DNA of 46,991 bases from Pseudomonadota bacterium (GCA_017881185.1 JADGRE010000018.1:1-46991), one strand, 5' to 3'; shown: positions 18,239 to 26,071, numbered from the stretch's first letter. Program-made: numbers and translations. The notes: generated by a model from the sequence alone, not told the origin.

Positions 18239-19696
18239 GTGCGCCTGACCCGCAAGTTCGTGCTGATGTTGGTGCTGGGCATCATGGTCGTGCTCACCGT
18301 CAACGCGCTGATCCGGGTGCGCCGCGAGGTCGAGCTCTTCGATCACGACACCCGGCGCGACGCAGCGCTGATGGGCGCCGTACTGGCGCACGATATGGGC
18401 TACGCGTGGCGCACCGAGGGCGAGCACGCCGCGCTGTCGCTGCTGCGTGACGTCGCCAAGAAGAGCCAGCACGTGAGGGTGCGCTTCGTGACGCGCGACC
18501 AACTCGCCGCAGCGAAGGAAGCGGGCCTGACCGAGCGCGACCTGGCGGTGCTCGACAGTGGCGGCACGCTCAGTCGGCGCGTCGAGCGCGGCGACGGGGC
18601 GCTCTACACCTACGTCCCGGTCGAGGCCGTGGCCGGGCGCGCGGGCGCGGTCGAGCTGATGGAGTCGCTTGCCGACGAACGGCGCTACGTGCGCTTCACC
18701 ATCGTCAGCACGCTGATCGGCACGCTGGTGCTCATCTTGATCTGCGCTGCCATGGCGGGTGTGGTCGGCGCGATCTTCGTCGGGCGACCCACGCGCCAGC
18801 TGGTCGAGAAGGTGCGGCGTGTCGGCAGCGGCGATCTGACGGGACCGCTCGTGCTCTCGCAGCAAGACGAGCTCGGCGAGATCGCGACCGAGATCAACGC
18901 CATGAGCGAGCGTCTGGCAGCGGCCAACCAGCGTGTACACAAAGAGACCGAGGACCGCATCGCGGCCGAACAACAGCTGCGTCACGCCGACCGGCTCATG
19001 ACGGTGGGCAAGCTGGCGTCGGGCCTGGCCCACGAGCTCGGCACCCCACTCAACGTGGTCTCCGGTCGCGCGCAGATGATCGTGTCGCTCGAAAGTCAGG
19101 GCGATCAGATCCGCCAGGACGCACGCATCATCGTCGACCAGGCCAAGCGCATGACGAACATCATTCGCCAGCTGCTCGACTTCGCTCGGCCGCGCACGTC
19201 ACAGCGCGCCATGCTCGATCTGCGCACCAGCGCCCAGCAGACCATTGCGCTGCTCACGAGCCTCGCGGAGAAGCACCGCGTGAAGCTGGTGCTGCCGCCG
19301 GGCGCGCCAGTCATCGCCCCGGTCGATCCCACGCAGCTGCAACAGGTCATCACGAACCTGGTCGTGAATGCCATCCACGCCATTGCGAACGCCGGCACCG
19401 TGACGATTTCGGTGGCTGCCGAGCAGGCGAAGCCGCCCGCCGACATCGCGGGCCCCGCGCGTAGGTACGCGGTGTTGCGCGTCCGCGACGACGGCCAGGG
19501 CATGGACGAGCACACCATGGCGCATATCTTCGAGCCCTTCTTCACCACCAAGGACGTGGGTGACGGAACGGGTCTGGGCCTCGCCGTCACGCACGGGATC
19601 GTGCGCGAGCACGAGGGCTGGGTGCAGGTCGAGAGCCAGCTCGGGCGTGGCAGCGTGTTCTCGGTATACTTACCGATGGAAGGAACGAGCCCATGA
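18239..19696 (+). CDS. Membrane sensor histidine kinase (NtrB/ZraS-like)
   Basis: A 485-residue kinase. TM1 is at about 7-24, a periplasmic sensor domain spans 25-152, TM2 is at about 153-181, and a HAMP-like linker ends near 235. The HisKA motif GLAHELGTPLN has phospho-acceptor His265. The ATPase boxes are N (NLVVNAIHAI), G1 (RDDGQGMDEH), F (FEPFFTTK) and G2 (GTGLGLAV). It senses an envelope signal and phosphorylates the sigma-54 activator whose ATG overlaps its stop (ATGA). Position back to back with an efflux operon suggests it controls that operon, by analogy with ZraSR/CusSR-type arrangements; this is inference. The start is GTG with no obvious ribosome site. Confidence 0.92.
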   Translation: MRLTRKFVLMLVLGIMVVLTVNALIRVRREVELFDHDTRRDAALMGAVLAHDMGYAWRTEGEHAALSLLRDVAKKSQHVRVRFVTRDQLAAAKEAGLTERDLAVLDSGGTLSRRVERGDGALYTYVPVEAVAGRAGAVELMESLADERRYVRFTIVSTLIGTLVLILICAAMAGVVGAIFVGRPTRQLVEKVRRVGSGDLTGPLVLSQQDELGEIATEINAMSERLAAANQRVHKETEDRIAAEQQLRHADRLMTVGKLASGLAHELGTPLNVVSGRAQMIVSLESQGDQIRQDARIIVDQAKRMTNIIRQLLDFARPRTSQRAMLDLRTSAQQTIALLTSLAEKHRVKLVLPPGAPVIAPVDPTQLQQVITNLVVNAIHAIANAGTVTISVAAEQAKPPADIAGPARRYAVLRVRDDGQGMDEHTMAHIFEPFFTTKDVGDGTGLGLAVTHGIVREHEGWVQVESQLGRGSVFSVYLPMEGTSP

Positions 19697-21066
19697 CCGG
19701 ACGCGCGCTCATCGTCGACGACGACCGCAGCATGTGCGAGCTGCTGCAAGCGGGGCTCAGCAAACGCGGCTTCGACGTCACCTTTCGCACCACGGGCGCC
19801 GAGTGCCTGGAGCTCTTGCAGACCCAAGACTTCGACGTGCTGCTCACCGACATGAACATGCACGGCATGCACGGCCTCGAGCTGTGCGAGCGTGCGATCG
19901 CCAGCCGTCCAGACGTCCCGGTGGTGGTGCTCACCGCGTTCGGCAGCCTGGAGACGGCCATCGCCGCGATCCGCGCAGGCGCCTACGACTTCGTGACCAA
20001 GCCCGTGGAGATGGACGCGCTGCAGCTGAACCTCGAGCGCGCGGTACGCCACCGCGTGCTGCGCGCGGAGGTGAAGCGTCTGCGCGACGCGGTGGCAGCG
20101 ACGCATCCACTACCGGCGCTGGTCGGCGACAGCACGGCGATGAAGGAAGTCTACGACCTGATCGAGCGCGTCGCCGAGACCGACGCCTCCGTCCTCATCA
20201 CCGGGGAAAGCGGCACCGGCAAAGAGCTGGTGGCCCGCGCGCTGCACCAGCGCTCGCCGCGCAAAGCTGGGCCGTTCGTCGCCATCAACTGCGCGGCCAT
20301 GCCCGAGACCTTGCTGGAGAGCGAGCTCTTCGGTCACGTCAAGGGCGCCTTCACCGACGCCAAGTCCGCGCACGCTGGCCTGTTCGCGCAGGCCAACGGC
20401 GGCACGCTCTTTCTCGACGAAATCGGCGAGATGCCCCTGGCCCTGCAGCCCAAGTTGCTGCGCGCGCTGCAGGAGCGCAAGGTGCGTCCGGTCGGCGGCG
20501 ACTCCGAGATCGCGTTCGATGCACGCATCGTCACCGCCACCAATCGCGATCTCGAGACCGCCGCGCTCGAGCATCGCTTTCGCGAGGACCTCTACTACCG
20601 CATCAACGTCATCCACATTGCCGTGCCGCCGCTGCGTGCGCGCGGCACCGACGTGCTCTTGCTCGCGCAGCACTTCATCACGCACTTCGCCAAGAGCTTC
20701 AACAAGCCCACGCGCGGCATCTCACCTGGCGCCGCGGAGAAGCTGGTCGCGTATGCCTGGCCGGGCAACGTACGCGAGCTGCAGAACTGCATCGAGCGAG
20801 CCGTGGCGCTCACGCGCTTCGAGGAGATCGTCGTCGACGACCTGCCCGAGAAGGTGCGCACCTACAAGCGCACGCACGTGGTGCTCGACAGCGACGATCC
20901 CACCGAGCTGGTCACCATGGACGAGCTCGAGCGACGCTACATCCTGCGCGTGCTCGAGCGTCTGGGCGGTAACAAGTCGCTCACGGCGCAGACCCTCGGG
21001 CTCGATCGCAAGACCTTGTATCGTAAGCTGCAACAATACGGCGTATCCAGCGACCCCAAGAGCTGA
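19693..21066 (+). CDS. Sigma-54-dependent response regulator (NtrC family)
   Basis: A 457-residue activator. The receiver domain (1-120) has acidic pocket Asp9-Asp11, phospho-Asp53, Thr81 and Lys103. The AAA+ domain has Walker A GESGTGKE (171-178), the ESELFGHVKGAFTDA region (209-223) with the GAFTGA-type loop, here GAFTDA, and Walker B GTLFLDEIGE. A C-terminal Fis-type HTH (GNKSLTAQTLGLDRKTLYRKL) completes it. It would activate promoters read by RpoN holoenzyme when phosphorylated by the coupled kinase. The Asp in place of Gly in the GAFTGA loop is a variant also known from other family members. It is cotranscribed with the kinase. Confidence 0.94.
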   Translation: MTGRALIVDDDRSMCELLQAGLSKRGFDVTFRTTGAECLELLQTQDFDVLLTDMNMHGMHGLELCERAIASRPDVPVVVLTAFGSLETAIAAIRAGAYDFVTKPVEMDALQLNLERAVRHRVLRAEVKRLRDAVAATHPLPALVGDSTAMKEVYDLIERVAETDASVLITGESGTGKELVARALHQRSPRKAGPFVAINCAAMPETLLESELFGHVKGAFTDAKSAHAGLFAQANGGTLFLDEIGEMPLALQPKLLRALQERKVRPVGGDSEIAFDARIVTATNRDLETAALEHRFREDLYYRINVIHIAVPPLRARGTDVLLLAQHFITHFAKSFNKPTRGISPGAAEKLVAYAWPGNVRELQNCIERAVALTRFEEIVVDDLPEKVRTYKRTHVVLDSDDPTELVTMDELERRYILRVLERLGGNKSLTAQTLGLDRKTLYRKLQQYGVSSDPKS

Positions 21067-21180
21067 ATCCCGCGCGGTGGGCGAGTCGCAGGGTTGCGGT
21101 GCATCCTGCCTCGTGGGGCAAAAAGCCCAGGCGGCCGACGCGCGTCCTGCTGCGGCGCGCGCTTCAGGCGGGCGTGGGGC

Positions 21181-21196
21181 TGGCATGCTCGATGCT
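21181..21196 (+). promoter_or_regulatory. Sigma-54-like promoter element
   Basis: TGGCATG-CTCG-ATGCT keeps the invariant GG-N10-GC and matches most of the -24/-12 consensus (TGGCACG-N4-TTGCW) with two differences. It lies just downstream of the sigma-54 activator gene and just upstream of the receiver-only gene. Transcription would start near 21207. It also overlaps one candidate start codon of that gene. Confidence 0.35.
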
Positions 21197-21208
21197 ACCA
21201 GCAGCTGC

Positions 21209-21664
21209 ATGGCCTCCATGTCGCCCTCGGCACCCGACCGCGCTGCTGCCGCACCTGCGGCCGTCGCCGAGCCGCGGGCCACAGCGCGTGTGCTCGTGGC
21301 CGAAGACGATCCCGAGATGCGTGCGCTGCTGGTGGCGGTGTTGCGCCGCGATGGCTGTGAGGTCAGCGTCGTCCACGACGGTGTGCAGCTTGCAGAGCGC
21401 CTGCGCGCGCTGGGGCAGGGCGACGCGCTCGGCACGGTGGATCTCGTGATCTCCGATATACGCATGCCTGGCATGTCCGGCCTACAGGCACTCGCGCACC
21501 TGGCACGGTCTGGCGCTCGCCCTGCCGTGATTCTCATCACCGCGTTCGGCGACTCGGAGACGCACGCTGACGCGCACAGCCTCGGTGCGCAGGCCGTCTT
21601 CAACAAGCCGTTCGACCTCGACGACCTGCGCACCGTGGTCGCCTGCCTGTGCGGCACGCGCTGA
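21209..21664 (+). CDS. Stand-alone response regulator receiver protein
   Basis: About 151 residues (159 if ATG 21185 is used), consisting of one CheY-like receiver and no output domain. Numbered from ATG 21185, Glu40-Asp41-Asp42 form the acidic pocket, Asp91 in LVISDIRMPG is the phospho-acceptor, and Thr119 and Lys141 complete the switch. The Ala/Pro-rich first 30 residues vary in quality, so ATG 21209 or 21218 are preferred if the sigma-54-like site at 21181 is real. It could compete for phosphate from the adjacent kinase or act as a phosphate sink or protein-interaction output; this is inferred from position. Confidence 0.8.
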   Translation: MASMSPSAPDRAAAAPAAVAEPRATARVLVAEDDPEMRALLVAVLRRDGCEVSVVHDGVQLAERLRALGQGDALGTVDLVISDIRMPGMSGLQALAHLARSGARPAVILITAFGDSETHADAHSLGAQAVFNKPFDLDDLRTVVACLCGTR

Positions 21665-21764
21665 GTGAGGCCACGCGCCTGCTAACGCTGCGATGGCCCC
21701 GCGCCGGTTGCGGGCAGCGCGCGATCGCGGTACCAGCGTCTTGCGCGCTTCGGTGCAGCCTTCG

Positions 21765-22169
21765 ATGGACAAGCAAGCACGACAAAGCATCTGGAGTGTG
21801 GTCGTCGGCGTGGTGTTCATCATCGTCGTCACCACCGTCGTCGATCTCCTGTTGCACCTGCTGGGCGTCTTTCCGCCGCTCGAAGTGCCCATCGACGACA
21901 AGCTGAGCGCGCTCGCGCTGGCATACCGCGTGGTCATCAGCGTCGCTGGCGCCTACCTCACCGCGCACATGGCCCCCGACAAGCCCATGAAGCACGCGTT
22001 GATCCTGGGCGTAGTGGGCACATTCCTCGGCGGCCTCGGCGCCGCAGCCACCTGGGGCAGAGGCCTCGGCCCAGCGTGGTACCCCATCTCGATCGCGGCG
22101 GTGGCCGTCCCGCAGTGCTGGCTTGGCGGTAAGCTGTACGTGATGCGGCAAGCGCGCACGTCCGCTTGA
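21765..22169 (+). CDS. Small integral membrane protein, unknown function
   Basis: A 134-residue protein with four predicted membrane segments. These are roughly residues 9-35 (SIWSVVVGVVFIIVVTTVVDLLLHLL), 53-71, 80-98 (ALILGVVGTFLGGLGAAA) and 108-127. A short N-terminal MDKQARQ precedes segment 1. The ATG at 21765 was preferred over 21693 because the extra residues are Arg-rich and would precede the first helix without a family precedent. No motif assigns a function. It lies downstream of the receiver protein in the same direction with a 100-base gap, so cotranscription is uncertain. Confidence 0.7.
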   Translation: MDKQARQSIWSVVVGVVFIIVVTTVVDLLLHLLGVFPPLEVPIDDKLSALALAYRVVISVAGAYLTAHMAPDKPMKHALILGVVGTFLGGLGAAATWGRGLGPAWYPISIAAVAVPQCWLGGKLYVMRQARTSA

Positions 22170-22224
22170 ATGCCGCTGGCCGGCGAGCGCCCGCTGCGCC
22201 CTGAAGCCCCGCCCGTTACAACGG

Positions 22225-23736
22225 TTACGCCGCTTCCAACATCCGCTGGGACCACACGCGCGCGAGCCCCATGATCGTGTGCTGCGGGTTGACCCCGAGA
22301 TTGCTCGGAATCGCCGAGGCATCCGCCACGAGCAAGTTCGCGTAGCCGTGCACGCGCCCGTTGCCGTCGCACACCGAGCGGGCAGGATCTTGTCCCATCA
22401 TGCAGCCGCCGAACAAGTGCGACAGAATCGACACGTACGCGCGCGGATCGAGCGAAGCGTCTTTGAGCTGATCGATTTCGTCGGGCGCGAGCTTGTACGG
22501 CATGCCGAAGATCGACGGCAACACCGCGCGCGCACCCGCGGCCACGTGCATCTTCGCCACGAGGTACATGCCTTCACGGAAGCGCAGCATGTCTTCGCGA
22601 TGCAGTGTGTAATGCACGGCGGGCTTGCCGGTGGCCGTGCTGCGCACTTCGCCCACGCTCTCGGCGCGACAGGCTTGCACCCACATCGCGATGTGGCGGA
22701 ACTCGGTCAGTCGCTCCATCAGCAAGTCGCCCGCACCTGACAGGCGCCCCGACAGCATGTCGAGCGGCAGGGCCAGCGTCTCCAGCTTGAAGCCGGGCTT
22801 GTCGCGGTACGCCATCGAGGCCCAGCCCTGCGTGGCGCCTGTGTTCATGTCGACCGCTTCGTCGTAGCAGCCGAAGACCGGCGCGCCGGGATGCGCGCGG
22901 AAGCCTTTGCCGACCATGGGATTGCGCACACCGGAGCGCTGCAAGAGCAGCGGAGAGTGCGTGACCGAGGCCGCGACCACCACGCCCTTGCGCGCGCGCA
23001 CCGAGAACGTCGCGCCGTTCTGCCGCGTCTGCGGGTGCTTGAAACGACCGGTCACAGCCACCGCGCGCTGACCTTCGAACACGATGCGCGTTGCAGGCGC
23101 GCACGACAGCACGCTGCCGCCGCGGGTGAGCACTTCGGGAATGAAGTTGCGGTTCAGACTCTGCTTCTTGTCGGCCTTGCAGCCTTGCAGGCATTGCCCG
23201 TCGCCGCGGCAGCCCTTGACGTAGCGGTGCATGAAGTGGCTGTCGAAGCCGAGGGCGTCGGCGCCGCGCTTGGCGAGCAAGTTGGAGCGACCGCGTGCTG
23301 CGGGCGGCACTTCTTCCGAGCTCAGCTCGCGCTCGAGCTCGTCTTGCGCGCCCCACACCGCGTCGGCCAGCGAGCTCTGCGGCACGCCCATCTCGCGCTG
23401 CCAGCGCTCGAACACGTCGCCGGGCGTGCGCACGCAGATGGCAGAGTTGATCACGGTCGAACCGCCCACGAGCGAGCCTTGCACCAGCGGCCAGAACGCC
23501 CGGCCGCGCGTGAAGGTGGAACCCCAGCTCTCGAGCATGTCGCGCATCGCGCCGTACACGGAGCTTGGGTAATCGTCCGGGTCGCGCCACGGACCTGCTT
23601 CCACGATGACCACGCGCGCACCGCCGCGAGCGAGCGTGACCGCCGCCGTCGCGCCACCGGCGCCACTGCCCACGACCACGTAGTCGGCTTCGACCTCGAC
23701 GCTCGGTCCCGCGGGCTGGAATGCGATGTGGGTCAT
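22225..23736 (-). CDS. GMC-family flavin oxidoreductase (fatty-alcohol-oxidase-like)
   Basis: A 503-residue flavoprotein. The FAD-binding Rossmann motif VVGSGAGGATAAVTLARGG starts at residue 21. A Cys-rich block CRGDGQC-LQGC-KADKKQS follows mid-protein, a feature of long-chain alcohol oxidases and cholesterol-oxidase-like members. The C-terminal signature NLGVNPQHTIMGLA aligns with the active-site His region of the family. It should oxidise an alcohol, possibly a lipid alcohol, passing electrons to O2 or a carrier. Its ATG overlaps the stop of the upstream small gene (ATGA) and it is the last gene of a three-gene operon. The ATG at 23736 gives the normal N-terminus. Confidence 0.88.
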   Translation of the reverse strand: MTHIAFQPAGPSVEVEADYVVVGSGAGGATAAVTLARGGARVVIVEAGPWRDPDDYPSSVYGAMRDMLESWGSTFTRGRAFWPLVQGSLVGGSTVINSAICVRTPGDVFERWQREMGVPQSSLADAVWGAQDELERELSSEEVPPAARGRSNLLAKRGADALGFDSHFMHRYVKGCRGDGQCLQGCKADKKQSLNRNFIPEVLTRGGSVLSCAPATRIVFEGQRAVAVTGRFKHPQTRQNGATFSVRARKGVVVAASVTHSPLLLQRSGVRNPMVGKGFRAHPGAPVFGCYDEAVDMNTGATQGWASMAYRDKPGFKLETLALPLDMLSGRLSGAGDLLMERLTEFRHIAMWVQACRAESVGEVRSTATGKPAVHYTLHREDMLRFREGMYLVAKMHVAAGARAVLPSIFGMPYKLAPDEIDQLKDASLDPRAYVSILSHLFGGCMMGQDPARSVCDGNGRVHGYANLLVADASAIPSNLGVNPQHTIMGLARVWSQRMLEAA

Positions 23737-24125
23737 GAGGTGCGGAAGCTGCCCGGATCGGGCGCGTAGGGGGAAAGTGCAAAGCGCGCGCGCACGGCAG
23801 GGTCTGCGCCCCAGCACATGCCGGCCGACAGTCGCACCAGGAACACGCTCTGCCGCAGCATGTAGCTCGGATGCGACAACAATTTGTTAGCGTGCTTCTC
23901 GAGCAACTTCTTGGGCAAGCAGAACGCCGGCAGAGGGATGCCCAGCGTCAACAGCGGAGTGAGCGCGAACAGCACCGCACCTGCGACCAAGCCGACCCAG
24001 TACAGAGGCTCGGCGTCTTGGCGCATGCGCCGCAGGAAGCCGTTCAAGTCCGTGTCTGCGATGCCGGGCAGCTGCGCCGTGCGCGGCATCATCGCGCGCA
24101 TCGCGAAGGCGATCAGCCAGATCAT
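23733..24125 (-). CDS. Small protein partnered with the GMC oxidoreductase
   Basis: A 130-residue protein with one or two hydrophobic segments (about 43-68, YWVGLVAGAVLFALTPLLTLGIP) and a conserved-looking tail rich in Leu/Arg (SYMLRQSVFLVRLSAGMCWGADPAVRARF). Bacterial GMC dehydrogenases are often encoded with such a small subunit, and long fatty-alcohol oxidases carry a comparable N-terminal extension. A structural or membrane-anchoring partner is therefore likely, by inference. ATG 24125 overlaps the stop of the gene upstream (ATGA), as does its own stop with the oxidase gene, so the three are translated together. I do not recognise a named family. Confidence 0.72.
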   Translation of the reverse strand: MIWLIAFAMRAMMPRTAQLPGIADTDLNGFLRRMRQDAEPLYWVGLVAGAVLFALTPLLTLGIPLPAFCLPKKLLEKHANKLLSHPSYMLRQSVFLVRLSAGMCWGADPAVRARFALSPYAPDPGSFRTS

Positions 24126-24739
24126 GGGTCCTGCCTGCACAACACGAAGTAGAAGCCCATGTCTTTGCCCTTGCGCCTGGCTTGCCCGATGCTCACGTGC
24201 TTGGACACGCGGCGCAGCACGTCGACCCACGGGCGGTAGATGATGATCGCCAGGCCCACGTTGTTGCTGCGGATCTTCGACCAACCTTCGGGCGCCACCG
24301 TGGGCACGCGGCTGTAGTCGACGAGCACTTCGTGGCGCTTTTCGTCGAAGCCGCACACGAAGTAGCCTGGCCCGGTGATGGCTTGGATCTTCTGGAAGTT
24401 GGCGCCTGCCACTTCGTCGCTGTGGCCCGTGCGGTAGAAGCGCTTCTCGAAGAGGTTGAACGCCGGCTGCGAGTTCCAGCCGTGGTGGCGCACCGGGCTG
24501 AGCGCGGGCGTGCCCTTGGGCACGTAGTAATCGAGCGACAGCGGCGCAAAGCCGTCGACCTTCTTCCAGAGCTTCGCCTGCATGCCTGGGGAAAGCGTGC
24601 GGTTGGCCTTCACGCGCTCGTCATGCGAGAGCCCGTCGAGAAAGCTCGCGAGCTGACTTGGCGTGCACGAGGTATCTGCGATCAGCGCCTTGAGCTCTTG
24701 CTCCGGGGTCGTGTGTGCAGTCATGGCAACGCTCTCCAT
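24122..24739 (-). CDS. Protein of unknown function, first gene of the GMC operon
   Basis: A 205-residue soluble protein with no signal or membrane segment. The N-terminal 50 residues are helical. The remainder looks alpha/beta with conserved-looking aromatic and Gly/Asn patches (HHGWNSQPAFNLFEKRFYRTG, GPGYFVCGFDEKRHEVLVDYSRVP, SNNVGLAIIIYRPWVDVLRR). I do not recognise the family. ATG 24739 is preceded at 8 bases by AGGAAG; ATG 24724 with GGAG is a second option. It heads the operon with the GMC enzyme and is transcribed from the promoter at 24785-24813, so it probably acts on the same lipid substrate. Confidence 0.68.
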   Translation of the reverse strand: MESVAMTAHTTPEQELKALIADTSCTPSQLASFLDGLSHDERVKANRTLSPGMQAKLWKKVDGFAPLSLDYYVPKGTPALSPVRHHGWNSQPAFNLFEKRFYRTGHSDEVAGANFQKIQAITGPGYFVCGFDEKRHEVLVDYSRVPTVAPEGWSKIRSNNVGLAIIIYRPWVDVLRRVSKHVSIGQARRKGKDMGFYFVLCRQDP

Positions 24740-24784
24740 CGGGGCACTTCCTGGTTCCCGCGGCAACTGCCCGCGATCGAAGAA

Positions 24785-24813
24785 ATATTAGCCCGGCTAA
24801 AAATTTTTGTCTA
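24785..24813 (-). promoter_or_regulatory. Sigma-70 promoter of the GMC operon
   Basis: On the minus strand, TAGACA (24808-24813; 5 of 6 to TTGACA) is followed after 17 bases by TAATAT (24785-24790). Transcription would begin near 24778, giving a leader of about 40 bases before ATG 24739. The region is strikingly AT-rich for this DNA. Confidence 0.6.
24788..24800. promoter_or_regulatory. Dyad over the -10 region of the GMC operon promoter
   Basis: TTAGCC-C-GGCTAA is a perfect 6-bp inverted repeat with a 1-base centre. It overlaps the -10 box, a typical repressor position. Confidence 0.4.
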
Positions 24814-24819
24814 ACAAAA
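24805..24819. promoter_or_regulatory. Operator-like dyad over the -35 box (candidate TetR site)
   Basis: TTTTGTCTAACAAAA is a perfect inverted repeat (TTTTGT, 3-base centre, ACAAAA) covering the -35 box. A 15-bp sequence with 12 identical positions, TTTTGCGCAACAAAA, lies upstream of the nearby TetR gene (25996-26010). A shared site for that regulator is the simplest explanation. Confidence 0.5.
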
Positions 24820-24820
24820 T

Positions 24821-24841
24821 AATTGTGGGCATCTCACAATT
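24821..24841. promoter_or_regulatory. Upstream dyad of the GMC operon promoter
   Basis: AATTGTG-N7-CACAATT is a perfect 7-bp inverted repeat just upstream of the -35 box, a usual place for an activator or a second repressor site. Confidence 0.4.
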
Positions 24842-24991
24842 CCGGACAGTGCGCGCAGAGCCACATCCGCGGCGGTAGTGCCGAGGACGCTCTCGCGAGC
24901 CCGGAAGCGACCTGCCGACGCCAAGCGCCCCGGCAGGTTGCGACGAATGCTCAGTCCCCCGACACGCCGTTCGCCAGCAAGGATCCCGTCG

Positions 24992-25789
24992 CTACTCTTC
25001 CAGAATCGCGAGCGCCGCGTCGAAGGTCGACTTGCGGTACAGGTGCGCGGGGATCTTGTGCTTGATGGTCTCGTGCAGCGCGGGCAGCTGCGACCAGTGC
25101 ACGCCCTGCTTGTAGTGGTGTGCGGTGTGGTAGCCGAGGTTGCCCGTGAGCGCGTTGAACCAGCGGTTCAAGATGTTGTACGAGGCCTGGAACGGGTCGC
25201 TGGTTTCGAGACCCGCGTGGTGATCGTAGGTGACCCACGAGGTGAACATCAGCGTGCAGGTCATCGGCAATGCGAACAGGAACAAGCCGGGCAGCGGCCG
25301 GTACCAGACCAGCGCCGCAGTGATGGCTGCCGTGAGCAATGCGAACGCTACAAACGTGCGTTGCAGCTTGGGATAGCGCTTGCCGACCTGGAAGCAGCGC
25401 GGATACGCCGTCGCGCTCACGCTCAAGGTGTACTCCAGCACACCCATCTGCTTGCCGCTCTTGCGCTGCCAGCGGCTCTCGTCCTTGGTTTGGTCGAGGT
25501 AGTTCACGTGATGACCGAGCACGTGGTGCAGGAGCCACAGGTGTGTGGTCACGCCAGTGTGCATCGCGTAGCTCATCTCGAGCGCGCGATTGAGCCAAGC
25601 CGAACGGAAGGTGAACGAGTGCTGGTGATGATGATTCCAGGCGGAGATCACGCCTTTGGGGATGATCATCAGCAGCCAATAGCCGCAGAGGATGGCGACG
25701 TGATCCACCCGCAGGTAGACCACGAAGTCCAAGCACGTCAGCGCGGCGACTAGAGCGACGGGCAGCTTGTCCTGAGGATGTCGAAACAC
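24992..25789 (-). CDS. Fatty-acid desaturase-like membrane di-iron enzyme
   Basis: A 265-residue membrane protein carrying the histidine boxes of the membrane desaturase/hydroxylase family. These are HHHxH at 53-57, a histidine-dense stretch at 83-94 (H-x4-HH-x3-HH), paired His190-His191, and HTAHH at 221-225, with His231 and His239 following. The hydrophobic segments lie at about 10-48 and 145-185. Such enzymes use a di-iron centre, O2 and electrons from a ferredoxin or cytochrome to desaturate or hydroxylate acyl chains. The GTG at 25789 is the earliest start because an in-frame TAA lies just upstream. It is divergent from the TetR gene and upstream of the GMC operon. Confidence 0.85.
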   Translation of the reverse strand: MFRHPQDKLPVALVAALTCLDFVVYLRVDHVAILCGYWLLMIIPKGVISAWNHHHQHSFTFRSAWLNRALEMSYAMHTGVTTHLWLLHHVLGHHVNYLDQTKDESRWQRKSGKQMGVLEYTLSVSATAYPRCFQVGKRYPKLQRTFVAFALLTAAITAALVWYRPLPGLFLFALPMTCTLMFTSWVTYDHHAGLETSDPFQASYNILNRWFNALTGNLGYHTAHHYKQGVHWSQLPALHETIKHKIPAHLYRKSTFDAALAILEE

Positions 25790-25901
25790 TTCGTGGGGTT
25801 ACGTGGGGTTACAGGCGCGGCAGGTTTGGGAATGGCGTGCGAACCACGTCTCTCCTGGGTATCCCCAGCCTAGCTCATAAAGCCGCGACGTCCTCAGCTT
25901 T

Positions 25902-25919
25902 TCTTGCGGCGCCGCAAGA
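25902..25919. promoter_or_regulatory. Perfect 18-bp palindrome between the desaturase and TetR genes
   Basis: TCTTGCGGCGCCGCAAGA is a perfect palindrome without a spacer, placed about 113 bases upstream of the desaturase start and 153 bases upstream of the TetR start. It could be an operator; as RNA it would form only a short-loop hairpin. Confidence 0.4.
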
Positions 25920-25988
25920 TACGCATGTGGTGAAACACCTACACGGCGTCGTATGGCCAAGTCGCTCGCGCACGAACGTTTGTGTGCT

Positions 25989-26018
25989 ACAAAAGTTTTG
26001 CGCAACAAAAGATTTTGT
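25989..26018. promoter_or_regulatory. Overlapping operator-like dyads upstream of the TetR gene
   Basis: This AT-rich patch contains three interlocked dyads: CAAAAGTTTTG (25990-26000), TTTTGCGCAACAAAA (25996-26010) and ACAAAAGATTTTGT (26005-26018). The second matches the site over the GMC operon -35 box at 12 of 15 positions. Autoregulation by the adjacent TetR protein is inferred. Confidence 0.5.
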
Positions 26019-26071
26019 ACCGGCCCGCCGCGCGAGCGCGATGCCAGGGATTGCCCACGCCAGGGACCGCC

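Noticed and set aside
23737-23817. Longer start for the GMC oxidoreductase
   Set aside because: The additional 27 residues are Arg-rich and overlap the upstream small gene; the ATG at 23736 gives the ATGA overlap and the normal FAD-domain distance.
24821-24841. Resemblance of AATTGTG-N7-CACAATT to the lac operator
   Set aside because: Similarity is limited to the outer arms; no LacI-family gene is in the window, so only a generic dyad is claimed.
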